In this document: positions 35,096 to 45,687 of the stretch, piece after piece
Layout of the letters: every line of letters begins with the position of its first letter
Numbering within the stretch: position 1 is the stretch's first letter
Origin: Ctena decussata
Taxonomy: Eukaryota; Mollusca; Bivalvia; Lucinida; Lucinidae
NCBI GenBank assembly: GCA_963989385.1
Contig: OZ022501.1
Coordinates: 82,134,979-82,198,978 of the forward strand
Length of the DNA: 64,000 nucleotides
Reading direction: 5' to 3'
The notes under the pieces: generated by a model
What the model saw: only the letters and a program-made list of their open reading frames with translations
Told to the model about the DNA's origin: nothing
Database searches by the model: none
Translations under genes and position numbers: made by a program

Positions 35096-35813
35096 CAATG
35101 GTTTTCTCGCGCTGTTGAAACACCATGACAGAACTTTCGTTATGCTTGTTCCGGGCCACTAAAAACCGCCATGCACTCCTGCCTCTCCCTTTTGGGTTAA
35201 TTTACAATAATTGGTCGCATGCTACCTATGTTTTCTTATGACGTCATCATGCTTTGTACTCTTATTACGTCATAAAGTACCGACACGGATTTCAAAGCCA
35301 CGTTGTCTTCATTCTTTCGATGCCAAATGGAGAGTAAATAAGTGTTAAAGAAAACATGCATCCTAAGCTTTCAGTAATCAAGAACTGCAGGATGGTATAT
35401 GAATGGATCAGGCTTGTTCTGCATGGAAAATATTGCTCGAGGTATCTGCTTTTTGTTGATTAATTTACCATCTATTTTGCATCAACTACAACGACCATCT
35501 CGGATACTTTTCCAAAATGAGGTTAAATAGGATGATGGCAGCCATTTTGAATAGAATGAATGCTCTCGGGCCCGGAAGACGAATATTAGTAAACAGATGC
35601 ACCAGCGCGTTGGCTGTTAAACGGTGACAAAATAGAGTGCCAAGTTTTTTCTCAGATTTTAACGAATAATTCGTTGAATTATGCAATAACAGCGATCAAA
35701 CATTTGGTTTCAATGCATTAACATTTGCCAGGTCCCGAGGGAGATGTTGAAAACCTCGGCCCTCGGGACCTGGCAAACGTTAATGCATGAAATACCATGT
35801 TTGGTCCCTATAT
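34283..35813. repeat. large inverted repeat, arms 743 and 718 bp, 70-bp centre
   Basis: Bases 34283-35025 and 35096-35813 are inverted copies that match almost base for base in every stretch I aligned, with a few scattered substitutions. The 25-base difference in arm length is fully explained by one deletion: the right arm lacks 25 bases (AGATGTTGGAAACCGAGGCC then AAAGG) of the nested hairpin. The 70-bp centre (35026-35095) is the inverted terminal repeat of the left element. Confidence 0.9.
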
Positions 35814-35819
35814 TCAGAG

Positions 35820-37033
35820 GAACATATTCGACGTTATGTAGTGCTCAGTTTCTTTTTCCTATAGAAGTTTACTTTGTTTGGCACAAATTCCCATTCTGAT
35901 TCATTAGCTACCAAACAATAATAATAACTTGTCATCAATAAACTGTGAATTTTTCCCATTAAGTAAATTAAAAAAATATATAGATGAACGAAACTGTGAC
36001 AATGCACCATATATAGCTGTTCTTGTAAGATGCTCATGGTATGAATTCTAGAACAAGACCATCTGAAATGCTGTGAAGCAGATTCCACTGTCAGTTCCAT
36101 TAACATAATAAATAAAGAGTATATAAACTGAACCAAAGCTTTATTGATAAACACGCGGAGGAACCTTGATACATGTAATTACTGTAGTCGGTTGAATTGC
36201 CATATTTAAGAAAAAAAGAGATAAGTTATTTAAGAAATATTTTTTGCGTACCGAGTACAATTATGAAAAATATGATTACACGAATTCAAAGCAGGAGTGA
36301 TATAAGGTTTGCAGTTACATGACAGTCTCATATATGTTTCCCACGGTAATTTATCATTCTTTTTTCAACATGACAAAAAAAAAAAATCAAGAATGATATG
36401 ATACGCATCTTATGCAATGTTTTTGCCCTTGCAACATGCATGATTCCTTATATAACTGCGCGGAGTTTTGTAATTTCATATACTATCGTTACCCTCTTTG
36501 TTAAAACTCGTATTAGATAAGATTTTACCTCTTGTATGCCACATATCACATTATGATTCTCATTTTGATAAACAAACTCCTATGTATTACAAGAGGAATA
36601 ATAACAAAAGACAGAGTTAAAAAAAACGATTTGAACTCATCAAAATGTATTGAAAATTCTTTCGGAAGCAAAAGACATGCAGATTAAAAATGTATTGTTG
36701 TGTGCAATTTGAAAATAAATCTCTTGAGTAAAACCTATTATAACTGTATATCTGGAATTCGGCCACAAAGGAGAACGTGACAAAAAGAAAGAAACTAATC
36801 GTTATGAAACTAATCGAATTCGAAAATGATTGTGTGACAATTTTTATCACGCCTTTTCTTAGAAAAATATGAAATACTTCTTAAAATAAGTTGGTCTGTG
36901 GGCGATTTCATGCAGGGTAAACGTGAGTAGGCCGTTATACGAATATAAGTATCTTGTGGCATATATATACAAGCAACAAAGACTCATGCAGGCTCCTCAC
37001 AGGCTATTGGCATCAAGTCAAGGCCCTTGAAGT
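35820..37033. other. non-genic interval
   Basis: Nothing recognised on either strand. Several A/T-rich frames without features. Confidence 0.4.
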
Positions 37034-37228
37034 ATGCATTACTAAACGGATCCATCAGGATCCCTTGTCAAGGATCCTGGTGGATCTATATAGTTTATGC
37101 ATTACTAAACAGATCCATCAGGATCTCTTGTCAAGGGATCCTGGTGGATCAATATAGTAATGCATACTAAACAGATCCATCAGGATCCCTTGTCAAGGGA
37201 TCCTGGTGGATCTATATAGTAATGCATA
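37034..37228 (+). repeat. 63-bp minisatellite, 3 units, each a hairpin
   Basis: Units start at 37034, 37097 and 37160. Each contains GATCCATCAGGATC, CCTTGTCAAGG and GATCCTGGTGGATC, which fold back on each other around the short loop GTC. The units differ by only a few bases. Confidence 0.92.
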
Positions 37229-37292
37229 CTTACTGAAAAGTCTGTACTCACACGCCGGCCGATTCTACATTTCACATTTTGCAATTGACATA

Positions 37293-38634
37293 CGAGGGGC
37301 ATTTCAGAAATAGTGTAAATGAGTCTGCCATTCCTAGGAATGTTGACCGATTTTTGAAATTTATGTCTTAACTTTTAGGGTTACATATCACCCAACGGCC
37401 TTTACTCAAAACATTTGAGTCATGGGTATTGTCTTCAAAATATGACTTGACAATTGTTGTTAGGGTAAGGACACTGAGTAGAAACGGACGGAATATTTAT
37501 GTGAAGACAAATTCATATTTTCTTAACTCTAGATACAAGCAACTCTGGACTGACACCTATATTATCTGTTGTACTGAAAATAAAAGCATTGTATAAGCTT
37601 TGCTGAAACATAAGATTTACCTTGCAAGATAGGCTTATCATTGAACAATGCGCATTTCTATGACGTCACTTCCTGTGCTAAATTGAAATGTATAGTATGT
37701 TGTTTAAACTTAGGTTTTGAGGCCAATTTAAGTGAAAGTGAATGTTTGATGACAGATATGAAACAAAAAATAAATAAGATTTAATTCGTCATGCTTGTTT
37801 TCTGTTATAACTTATCTTTCACGGCACCCTATGCTCTTTTGTCAGTGGCCTACCTGATATTTACGATAAGTTTCCCCACCCACCCACATATTTCAATGTC
37901 AGTATGTCAAATAAAATAACAAGTCTTTCAATTCTTTATTTATGAATTGTTCTTTCAATATGTCCCTCTAATTTTTTACATTAAACAAAGTTAAATATAT
38001 TTAGCCTGTGTCTTTTTATAAGAAGATAATTTTATTTTATTGTTTTGTATTTAACATGAATTGCTGCTACTTTGCAACCTCCGGTGTGGAGTTTGCACAA
38101 GTATCATTCAGTTTCATCAGTGATTTGATGCCAGTGGTAACAAAATATAGTAACCTAATCATTGTGGTAATAAAATATCTGTCATTTGTTGACATTGGAT
38201 GTGAATAAGTCAAAAATTACAAATCATTGATATAATGCATCTATAATAACTTTGCATTTATAACCACATAGCAGAGAAAACATTTCGTTTATTAGGTTAC
38301 TTATGTAGAATCTGGAAACGATTTCTGTATAACCTTCTTATTTTACATTAAAAGGACAGTATTACGTGTTTCTTCATTTAAATATATCATTTTCGCATTG
38401 AGCAAATAGCAACAGAACACAAGAGACTTTCAGTGAAAATGTACAGTTTCCAGTATCCACACCCCTATGACGCATAAGCACGTGCTGACACGCATGGGTG
38501 ACTTAAAAATTCTTTTAAAGCATATCATTCTAAAGCACTTGGAATTACCGTTCCAATGATATATAAAACCACTGCCAAATATCATTCAATAGGCTACTCT
38601 GAGATCGTTTACATTATTTCTGAAATGCCCCTCG
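37293..38634. mobile_element. mariner-like non-autonomous transposon, second family
   Basis: Left end CGAGGGGCATTTCAGAAATA then GTGTAAA. The right end is the reverse complement (TTTACATTATTTCTGAAATG then CCCCTCG). TA flanks each end. The complementarity continues outward through GACA/TGTC, so the boundary could be a few bases further out. The 1,342-bp interior has no transposase-like frame. The end differs from the element at 8561 after CGAGGGG, so it is a different family of the same superfamily. Confidence 0.85.
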
Positions 38635-38636
38635 TA

Positions 38637-39264
38637 TGTCATCAATTCGGACTGAGTATGCACAGACAATGATATTCTTATACGCACTGTAAATAACCCT
38701 GCAGAGTTTGCGTTCTTACTGAAGACATTATTTGGGCAAACTGCTTTTGATCTGATTATGTTTATCTACTACGTAGAATTATAAGTTTCATCGGACAGAA
38801 TATCCCTTTCTAGACAAGTCTGAGATTTTCCAATCTCGGCTTGCTGTCTCAAGCCAAAGGTCTAAAAGGTATTTTGGTCTGCCAATCATTGCTTAGTACC
38901 GCTCAGCCACGCTACACACTTAATTCCAACAAACCCACTAGCTGGCTGTCATGCAAATAGTATGCAGAATATGAAACTGACAGCAAGTGATGTGCTGCTG
39001 GGTATATCACTGTAATTTTTATTAGCTGCCAATCGTACAAAATGCATGCACAAGACAGAACTTAAAAAAATAAAGTAAATAAATAAACAATAGATTGAAG
39101 TATATACTAAAGGCCTGAACAAAAAGCTGTGAATTCAATAGACATTTTGTTTTATGAAATACAGTGGATGAGAAAATAATCTATGATGGTGTTGAGACCT
39201 CGACAAAGACTTCGGCTTCAGATTATTTAAGTCCCATTGTTGAAACCAGTCTGTAAAGTAAATA
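38637..39264. other. non-genic interval
   Basis: Nothing recognised. Confidence 0.4.
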
Positions 39265-39502
39265 TGAGCCGCGACACGAGAAAACCAACAAAGTGGTTGT
39301 GCGTCTAGTGCAGACTCAGATCAGCCTTGGCATCCGCCCAGTTTGATTATACTTTTCGCTAAGCGCTTAAAATGTAGTTAAGGATGTAAGCTACATCCAT
39401 GCGGACAGCGAAGGCTCTGATCAGACTGGGCAGATGCCTAGGCTGATCTGAGTCTGCGCTGGACGCACGACCGCATAGTTGATTTTCTCGTGTCGCGGCT
39501 CA
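39265..39502 (+). mobile_element. palindromic ~240-bp MITE, copy 7
   Basis: Full-length member of the family described at 9857, with ATAT on both sides of GAGCC...GGCTC. Spacer in the same orientation, with some divergence (AATGTAGTTAAGGATGTAAG). Confidence 0.9.
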
Positions 39503-40060
39503 TATATTACTAAGTATTGCAATTTTGATATACCTTTCGGCATCCCAAGCTTTTGTTCCGGAGAGTAAATTAATGAAACTGACTGCCTAGAAAGCAAGTC
39601 GTGCTCGTCTCGTCTTTGTTTAGCGTGAAAAAGTATTTCAACCATGGACATAGAGTGATTCATACTTAGTTCATATTCGCGCCTATCTCAATTCTGTGAA
39701 TTTTAGCAATTTTAGCAAATTTTAGCGGGCCTTGATAAAAAGTATGTCGCAGTTATTAATAACTTAAAACCTATTAAAAACTCATTCATATGATTGATAA
39801 TGGGAAACGCAATATTTTCCGTATACTTTAGAATTCAAGATCTCGTTGACCAAAGGTCAATTTGACCAATGAGCCCAAACATGCAAAAAGGGGTTCGGGC
39901 ATGTGGGTAGAGCGCTGAACCAGATCACCCTACGCACATGCACAGTCTGGTCAGAGTATTCACAATATTCGAATTAAAAGGCAGTTGATTCCGTTTATCC
40001 CATGCAGCGATAGTAGATTCTGAACAGATTGTATGGATACATAAGTTGATAAAATTTTCA
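39503..40060. other. non-genic interval
   Basis: Nothing recognised apart from a short inverted pair near 39846-39872 (TTGACC, GGTCAA). Confidence 0.4.
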
Positions 40061-40064
40061 GAGT

Positions 40065-41700
40065 TCGCAACATGTTCGTATAAGGCTTCTTTTTCTAATG
40101 AAGTTGCTAAGCTATCTGCTGCTTGACCTCGGAAGGTACGACGCAGATGTTCAAAGGTGTTGCAAAGTTAGCAGACATTTTTCTTAGTATTTAAAATCTC
40201 TGCTTTCATGACTTGCCTTTCTTGTGGTAACAGTGACATCGAATCAACCGCCCATACAGCATTGAAAATAATTGCATGTGTGCGCAACCAGACCTATAGA
40301 TATTTCGACGTTGCGTCGTGAGAAAACCTGCGTATATGCACAGTCTGGTCCTAGCATGTAAAAGTTGCGCCGGTAATGACAGGCTTGGGTGACAAAAAGA
40401 TGCGAATTGCCATTGCTCTTATCAGTTTCCACATGTGCTCAGGGATCTCTGGATAAGAGAGATATTACAGGGGACGACACCTTATATTTTTTCATTACAC
40501 GGGTACATAATTATTTTCTGAAATTTACACAGGAAACTGTTCGACAAATTACTTTTGTCGTTTATAGAAACTCAACTTATTTCGAGCAAGATCGGTAATT
40601 CTTCAGTGTTCGCGACATGTTCATATCAGGCTTGTTTTTCTCATGAAGTGGCTAAGCTATCTGCTGGACGGTATGATGCAGATGTTCAAAGGTGTTGCAA
40701 AATTGAAAGACATTTTGCTTAGTATTTAAAATCTGTGCTCTCATTATTTGCATTTCTCGTGGTACATGTAACAGTGACATCGAATCAACCGCTCATGCAG
40801 CATCGAAAATAATTGCATCTGTGCGCAACCATTCCTGTGGCTTTTTCCAGGTTGCGTCGTGAGAAAACCTACGTATAAGCGCAGTCTGGCCCTAGCATGT
40901 AAAAGTTGCGCAGACAATGACAGGCTTGGGTAACAAAAAGATGCGAATTGCACTTGCTCTTATCAGTTTCCACATATGCTCAGGGATCTGGATAAGAGAG
41001 ATATGACATGGGACGACATCTTCATATTTTTTCATTGCAGGGGTACATAATTATTTTCTGAAATTTACAGGTGCAAAATGATCGACAAATAATTTTGTCA
41101 TCTATAGAAACTCAATGTATTTCGAGTAAGATCGTTAAATTATCAGTGTTCGCAACATGTCCGAATAAGGCTTCTTTTTTCCCCATGAAGTGGCTATCTA
41201 TCTGCTGCTTAACCTGGGAAGGTACGATGCAGATGTTCAAAGGTGTTGCAAAATTGGAAGACATTTAGCTTAGTATTTTTAAAAATTCTGTGCTCTCATT
41301 ATTTGCATTTCTCGTGGTTCATGTAACAGTGACATCGAACCAACCGCTCATGCGGCATCGAAAATAATTGTATCTGTGCACAACCATTCCTGTGACTTTT
41401 TCTACGTTGCGTCGTGAGAAAACGTGCGTATAAGCACAGCCTGGTCTTTCCAGCCCAGCATGAAATAGTTGTGCAGGCAATGAAAGGCTTATGTGACGCC
41501 CAATGTACGTGCTCTTATTAGTTTCCACATGTGCTCAAAGCTCTCTGGATAAAAGAGGTATGACATGGGACGACAACTGCGTTTTTTTCATTCATTGCAC
41601 GAGTACATGATTATTTCTGAAATTTGCAGATGGAAAATGTTCATCAAATGACTTTTGTCGTTTATCGAACTTCAATTTATGTCGAATGAGATCGATCAAA
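40065..41700 (+). repeat. three tandem copies of a ~540-bp unit
   Basis: The word GTTCGC(A/G)ACATGT recurs at 40073, 40608 and 41148, followed each time by CAGATGTTCAAAGGTGTTGC, AACAGTGACATCGAA, GTTGCGTCGTGAGAAAAC and TCAGTTTCCACAT in the same order. Copies are diverged by substitutions and short indels. Minus-strand frames of ~60-70 codons recur but differ between copies and have no domain feature. Confidence 0.85.
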
Positions 41701-42222
41701 TTTTTAAAATTTGAGATTGCAAATAAAAACTTTGCAGGTGTCAAAACTTAAAGTTTATTTTTAGGCTATTTTTGTTGATTACATAGAAATAATTCACTAC
41801 TGTTCTGAGACTAAGCCGGTTCGAAAACACGAGTGAGCACTTTTCCCATGGAAGCCTTTAACATATGTTAATTATTTCTCATCTATAAATCAAACTAATC
41901 AGCCGAATAGCCTGTTTATTACATTTCTTTCCGTTCCAAAAAAGAAAGAAAAAACACAACTATTTTCTTTATTCTTCCGTTGCACGAATAATCACGCCTA
42001 GATTTATGACTGTCAGTTGAAACTTTGCCTATTTTTCAACGCGGTTCCTCCGAAAACTGGACATGGTACCGTCTACTGTCAAGGAAACGTCGATCCCATA
42101 GATAAAAGTGTCTGTATTAGCACGGATTGTTAAAAATGATGGAATGAAGAAGAAAACTCACTGTCAAGGAACATGCGATTTTTTCCTCTCCGAGATAAAA
42201 TATAGCCATCAGAGGAGATGGC
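41701..42222. other. non-genic interval
   Basis: Nothing recognised. Confidence 0.4.
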
Positions 42223-42570
42223 AAATCCCCCGACCGAAGACCCCCATGGGCCTTGGTAAAAAGGGTGCACTTCAAAACACATATAAGTAATATATTGTCA
42301 TTCTTTTATGCTTCTTATTGACATTATCTGTTTAACAGATGCATGATTATCTAACACTCAGACTAAAATAGAAAGCTTGACTGCTAAAAAGAAGTAATAT
42401 CTCAAACAGCCGCCATATACATAAATATATAACATATGATACATTAAACTTTCAAAAAGTGTGAATAACTTCCAAACTAAAAGCCCTACAAACCTTATTT
42501 GGAGCTCTCTAGTAAGTGAATTTGGACAAAGAATCCAAATCTGGGGATTTTTTTTTTGGTTGGGTGGAGT

Positions 42571-42587
42571 GGGGGGGGGGGGGGGGG
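42571..42587 (+). repeat. poly(G) run
   Basis: 17 consecutive G following a T-run and GGTTGGGTGGAGT. A potential G-quadruplex-forming tract, and also a likely sequencing-error site. Confidence 0.85.
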
Positions 42588-43140
42588 ATGTGGAGGGGTC
42601 AGAGAGAGAGTTAGGAACACTGTTAAGATATCACAGCATGTTCATCAATATTCTAAAAAATATTCTAAAATATATAAGGTTATTAAAATTGTGGAGCAGG
42701 CCAGGGTTATACAGATATGGAGCAGAGTCTCAAACAGCAGCTCAAAATACCAAAGGGAAATAACTCACAAAGTATGAATGCAAGAGTTGTCATTTATGTA
42801 TGAGACAAATCGTCATGACCTGTTCTTCAAATCTGTGAAGTATCATGAAAATATTTCAAAAGGTATTCAAAAGCTATGGAGCGGACAACTAAAATCATCA
42901 AAGGAAAATAACTCAAAAAGTAAGAAAGCAAGAGTTGTCATTCTTGTTCGCGACACATTGCCATGACCTGTTCTACATATTTATGAAGAAACCATGAAAA
43001 AATTTCAATCGGTATTCAAGTTATAGAGCGGACACGAACTCATACATAAAATGATCAAGGGGAAATAACTCAAAAAGTAAGAAAGCAAGAGTTGTCATTC
43101 TTGTTCGCGACACATCATCATGACCTGTTCTACATATCTG

Positions 43141-43414
43141 AGCCGGGCCGGGTAGCGCAATCGGTAGGGCACCTGACTCGTAAGTCAGAGGTCCTGGGTT
43201 CGAATCCCGGCCTGGCCACATACTTTCGTTTCTCCTTCCGCTGATTCAAGAAGGGCAGTTGTCAGTTACTGGCGAAAGTATGTGCACTTAGTACTGGTTA
43301 ACCGCTTAGGAGGTCTAAGCCTGCCCAGGAATAGTGTGGTTAGGTTAACTGACCGTCCCGACATGACCTTAGTTGTTTACCGTGGACGTTAAGCATCAAA
43401 TCAACCAACCAAAT
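43141..43414 (+). mobile_element. tRNA-derived SINE (family C), copy 1, with 11-bp TSD
   Basis: A 274-bp SINE flanked by exact CTACATATCTG repeats at 43130-43140 and 43415-43425. The head is a nearly complete tRNA-like fold (43146-43218): acceptor GGCCGGG with CCTGGCC, A-box TAGCGCAATCGGTAGGG, B-box GGTTCGAATCC. The anticodon region CTGACTCGTAAGTCAG looks Thr(CGT)-like but with an irregular loop. The tail ends ATCAACCAACCAAA. It interrupts one unit of the tandem core of the host element, so it is younger than that array. Confidence 0.93.
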
Positions 43415-43862
43415 CTACATATCTGTGAAGTATCATGAAAATATTTCAAAAGGTATATGAGTTATAGAGCGGACAAGAAACCACACTTAAAATGATTAAG
43501 GGCAAATAACTCAAAAAGTAAGAAAGCAAGAGTTGTCATTCTTGTTCGCGACACATCGTCATGACCTGTTCTACATATCTGTGAAGTATCATGAAAATAT
43601 TCCAAAGGGTTTTCAAGTTACAGAGCGGACACGAATCTGCAAAAAAAAACTCACCAAAGGGGAAATAACTCAACAAGTACAATAGCAAGAGTTACCATTC
43701 TTGTACGCGACACATTGTCATAACCTGTTCTACATAACTGTGAAGTATCATGAAAATATTCCAATGGGGTATTCAAGATATAGAGCGGACAAGAAAATGT
43801 TTACGGACGGACGGACGCCAGTTTTATCGCTATATCCCCCGAACCTTTCGGTCGGGGGATAA

Positions 43863-44341
43863 CAGCTTAACCATTGTTGAAACCGTTATAAACTGAAATC
43901 GCGCATTACATACTGAAGGTTTAGACATATAGTCTACATAGGCGTAGGAAGAAGGCGGGCCGGGGGTGGGCACCATATAATTTTGAAATGCATGGTGCCC
44001 CCCACCCCCTTCATGGCCCCCTAAAAAATTTAGGTTGTCTAAGGTTTGTCCCCCTTCCCCATACACACACACACACAATATTGATACCTTCCTACGGCAC
44101 TGGTCTATAACAGGGACCTATTCTGGATAGGTAGGTCACTGAAGCAAGCGCACGATTCTGTGTAAACAATATGTTTATATTCAAACATTTTATTCATCAA
44201 CTCACGTATAGAATGTACATTGTAAAGTAGCAGAATCTGAGAGTAAGCTAGAAGCTTAATTATAGTGGTCGGCCAAAAATGTCAAAGAATTCGTGTCAAG
44301 TTGAAGCTGAATAAGCTAAAATATTTCACCGGATGTAGTCA
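43863..44341. other. non-genic interval
   Basis: Nothing recognised. A short (AC)n run occurs near 44064-44077. Confidence 0.4.
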
Positions 44342-44563
44342 GTGGCCATATTTATAAAATGACTTAATTGGTTGCTATGCCGTTGCTAAGGCTAAATTTC
44401 TATGAAGGAGATTTCCTACAACTATGAAATTTGCTCTGGAGGAACAGTCTTTTTCAGACTGTTCCTCCAGAGCAAATTCCATAGTTGTAGGGAATCTCCA
44501 ACATGAAAATTTAGCCTTAGCAACAGCATAGCAACGACTTAAGTGGTTTTATAAATACGACCC
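44342..44563. mobile_element. ~220-bp palindromic MITE (family B), copy 2
   Basis: Same family as 27041-27261 (GGTTGCTATGCCGTTGCTAA, CTACAACTATGAAATTTGCT, centre AACAGTCTTTTTCAGACTGTT). The left tip is degraded (GTGGCCATATTTATAAAA), the right tip near consensus (TTTATAAATACGACCC). Confidence 0.87.
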
Positions 44564-44708
44564 CTGATTATTTTCTTTTCAATACTGAACCGTGTACTTC
44601 AGTTTCAGATGCATGTCCCCATTTACGTATTAGTCACAGTTTGCGTGGTCGAACTCTTCTCAAGACAATTTAGTATTTCCTAGAAAACTTTGGGATCACT
44701 ATCAAAAC

Positions 44709-44837
44709 ACATGGCCTTCCGTTAAGTAGAACTTGGCTGTCTCACATGTGCGCCGGCCGAGTCACGAAAAACTCACAGCGGTGACAAACATAAAGTTTAA
44801 AGGTCAGCGCTGTTGACCACCAGGCTACGGAGGCCCC
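44709..44837 (-). mobile_element. degenerate tRNA-derived SINE fragment (family D)
   Basis: Read on the minus strand the head is GGGGCCTCCGTAGCCTGGTG then GTCAA, with GCTGACCTTTAAA, CACCGCTGTGAGTTTTTCGT and GACTCGGCC, a Ser/Leu-type tRNA-like layout with an extended variable region. It is followed by TTAACGGAAGGCCATGTG, a word I associate with a widespread mollusc SINE body (recollection). The B box is damaged. Confidence 0.55.
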
Positions 44838-45277
44838 TTTTATGCCTATTGAATGTCTCTTAGCATTTACATTTTCATGAGGTAAACATTTGTTCGTAGC
44901 ATATTTTTACAATTCTGCAAATAGAATAGGAAAAATGGTATGAAACAGGAAAATTCCAAGCATCTGCGTTTTGGGACAAAAAAGGACATTGTTCAGCTCA
45001 AAACTGGAAATTTATGATATTCATGGGCATATGACGGAAAGAATTTTTCCAGTATATGGAAAGTTTAGTATGTTCAAACATAGGACACTTTTAAAGCGTA
45101 AAACCAAAACTTTATTTGAATAAATATTATAGGCAAAAACAAAGACACAGACTTATCGGACGGATGTGCAGGCAGATTTAAATGATGCTGGAAAATTTCA
45201 TGTGTATTTACTTTCATTAAAATTAAAGATTTTACCCCCTCAAAGTCTCCAAAATATCAGTTACATGGAAACATAAT
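44838..45277. other. non-genic interval
   Basis: Nothing recognised. Confidence 0.4.
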
Positions 45278-45512
45278 TGAGCCGCGACACGAGAAAACCA
45301 ACAAAGTGGTTGTGCGACCAGCGCAGACTCAGATCAGCCTGGGCATCCGCCCAGTCTGATCAGTCTTCGCTGTCCGCATGGAGGTAATTTGACCTTTAGC
45401 TACCCTGTAAGCACTTAGCGAAGAGTCTGATCAGTCCGGGTGGCTGCCCAGGCTGATCTGAGTCTGCGCTGGGCGCACAACCACTTTGTTGGTTCTCTCG
45501 TGTCACGGCTCA
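45278..45512 (-). mobile_element. palindromic ~240-bp MITE, copy 8, opposite orientation
   Basis: Both ends match the family, but the asymmetric spacer is reversed (TTCGCTGTCCGCATGGAGGT ... TAGCTACCCTGTAAGCACTT), so this copy is inserted in the minus orientation relative to the intact single-spacer copies. Confidence 0.9.
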
Positions 45513-45687
45513 TATTGAATTCTGCCTCATATGGTTCGGTGCAAATTGAGGACGAAACCTAACGGGCCGAAATTAGCCAGTCTGGCCAATAACATTAATT
45601 TTGTATTCTTTCTTATTCTCTCAAAATCATTCCCTACAGAATCTCTTCGAGGAAATAAGAACTAGTGAGGCAGAAATCAGCCCGTTA

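Larger units (their letters stand above)
42223..43862. mobile_element. satellite-cored element with terminal hairpins, split by a SINE
   Basis: The left end ATCCCCCGACCGAAG reappears inverted at the right end inside a hairpin (ATCCCCCGAACCTTTCGGTC then GGGGGAT), preceded by GGACGGACGGACGCC. The core is a tandem array with period about 148-159 bp. The word CAAGAGTTGTCATTCTTGTT marks units at about 42782, 42929, 43087, 43527 and 43686. The 440-bp gap between the third and fourth equals one unit plus a 285-bp SINE insertion. Similar architecture is known for bivalve pearl-like and Helentron-derived elements. That parallel is inference. Confidence 0.65.

Noticed and set aside
34435..35686. Pair of nearly identical 66-codon frames on opposite strands (34435-34635 and 35486-35686)
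   Set aside because: They are the two arms of the large inverted repeat. Conservation reflects the DNA duplication, and there is no domain feature.
9711..39663. Recurring peptide EPRHEKTNN...TQISLGI in several short frames
   Set aside because: It is a chance translation of the end of the ~240-bp palindromic MITE.
43146..43218. Possible tRNA-Thr gene
   Set aside because: It is the head of a 274-bp SINE with an exact target-site duplication and a second copy at 50.9 kb. The anticodon loop is irregular.
43021..43221. Minus-strand 66-codon frame with RDSNPGPLTYES
   Set aside because: This is the reverse translation of the SINE tRNA-like head, a common false protein in automatic annotations.
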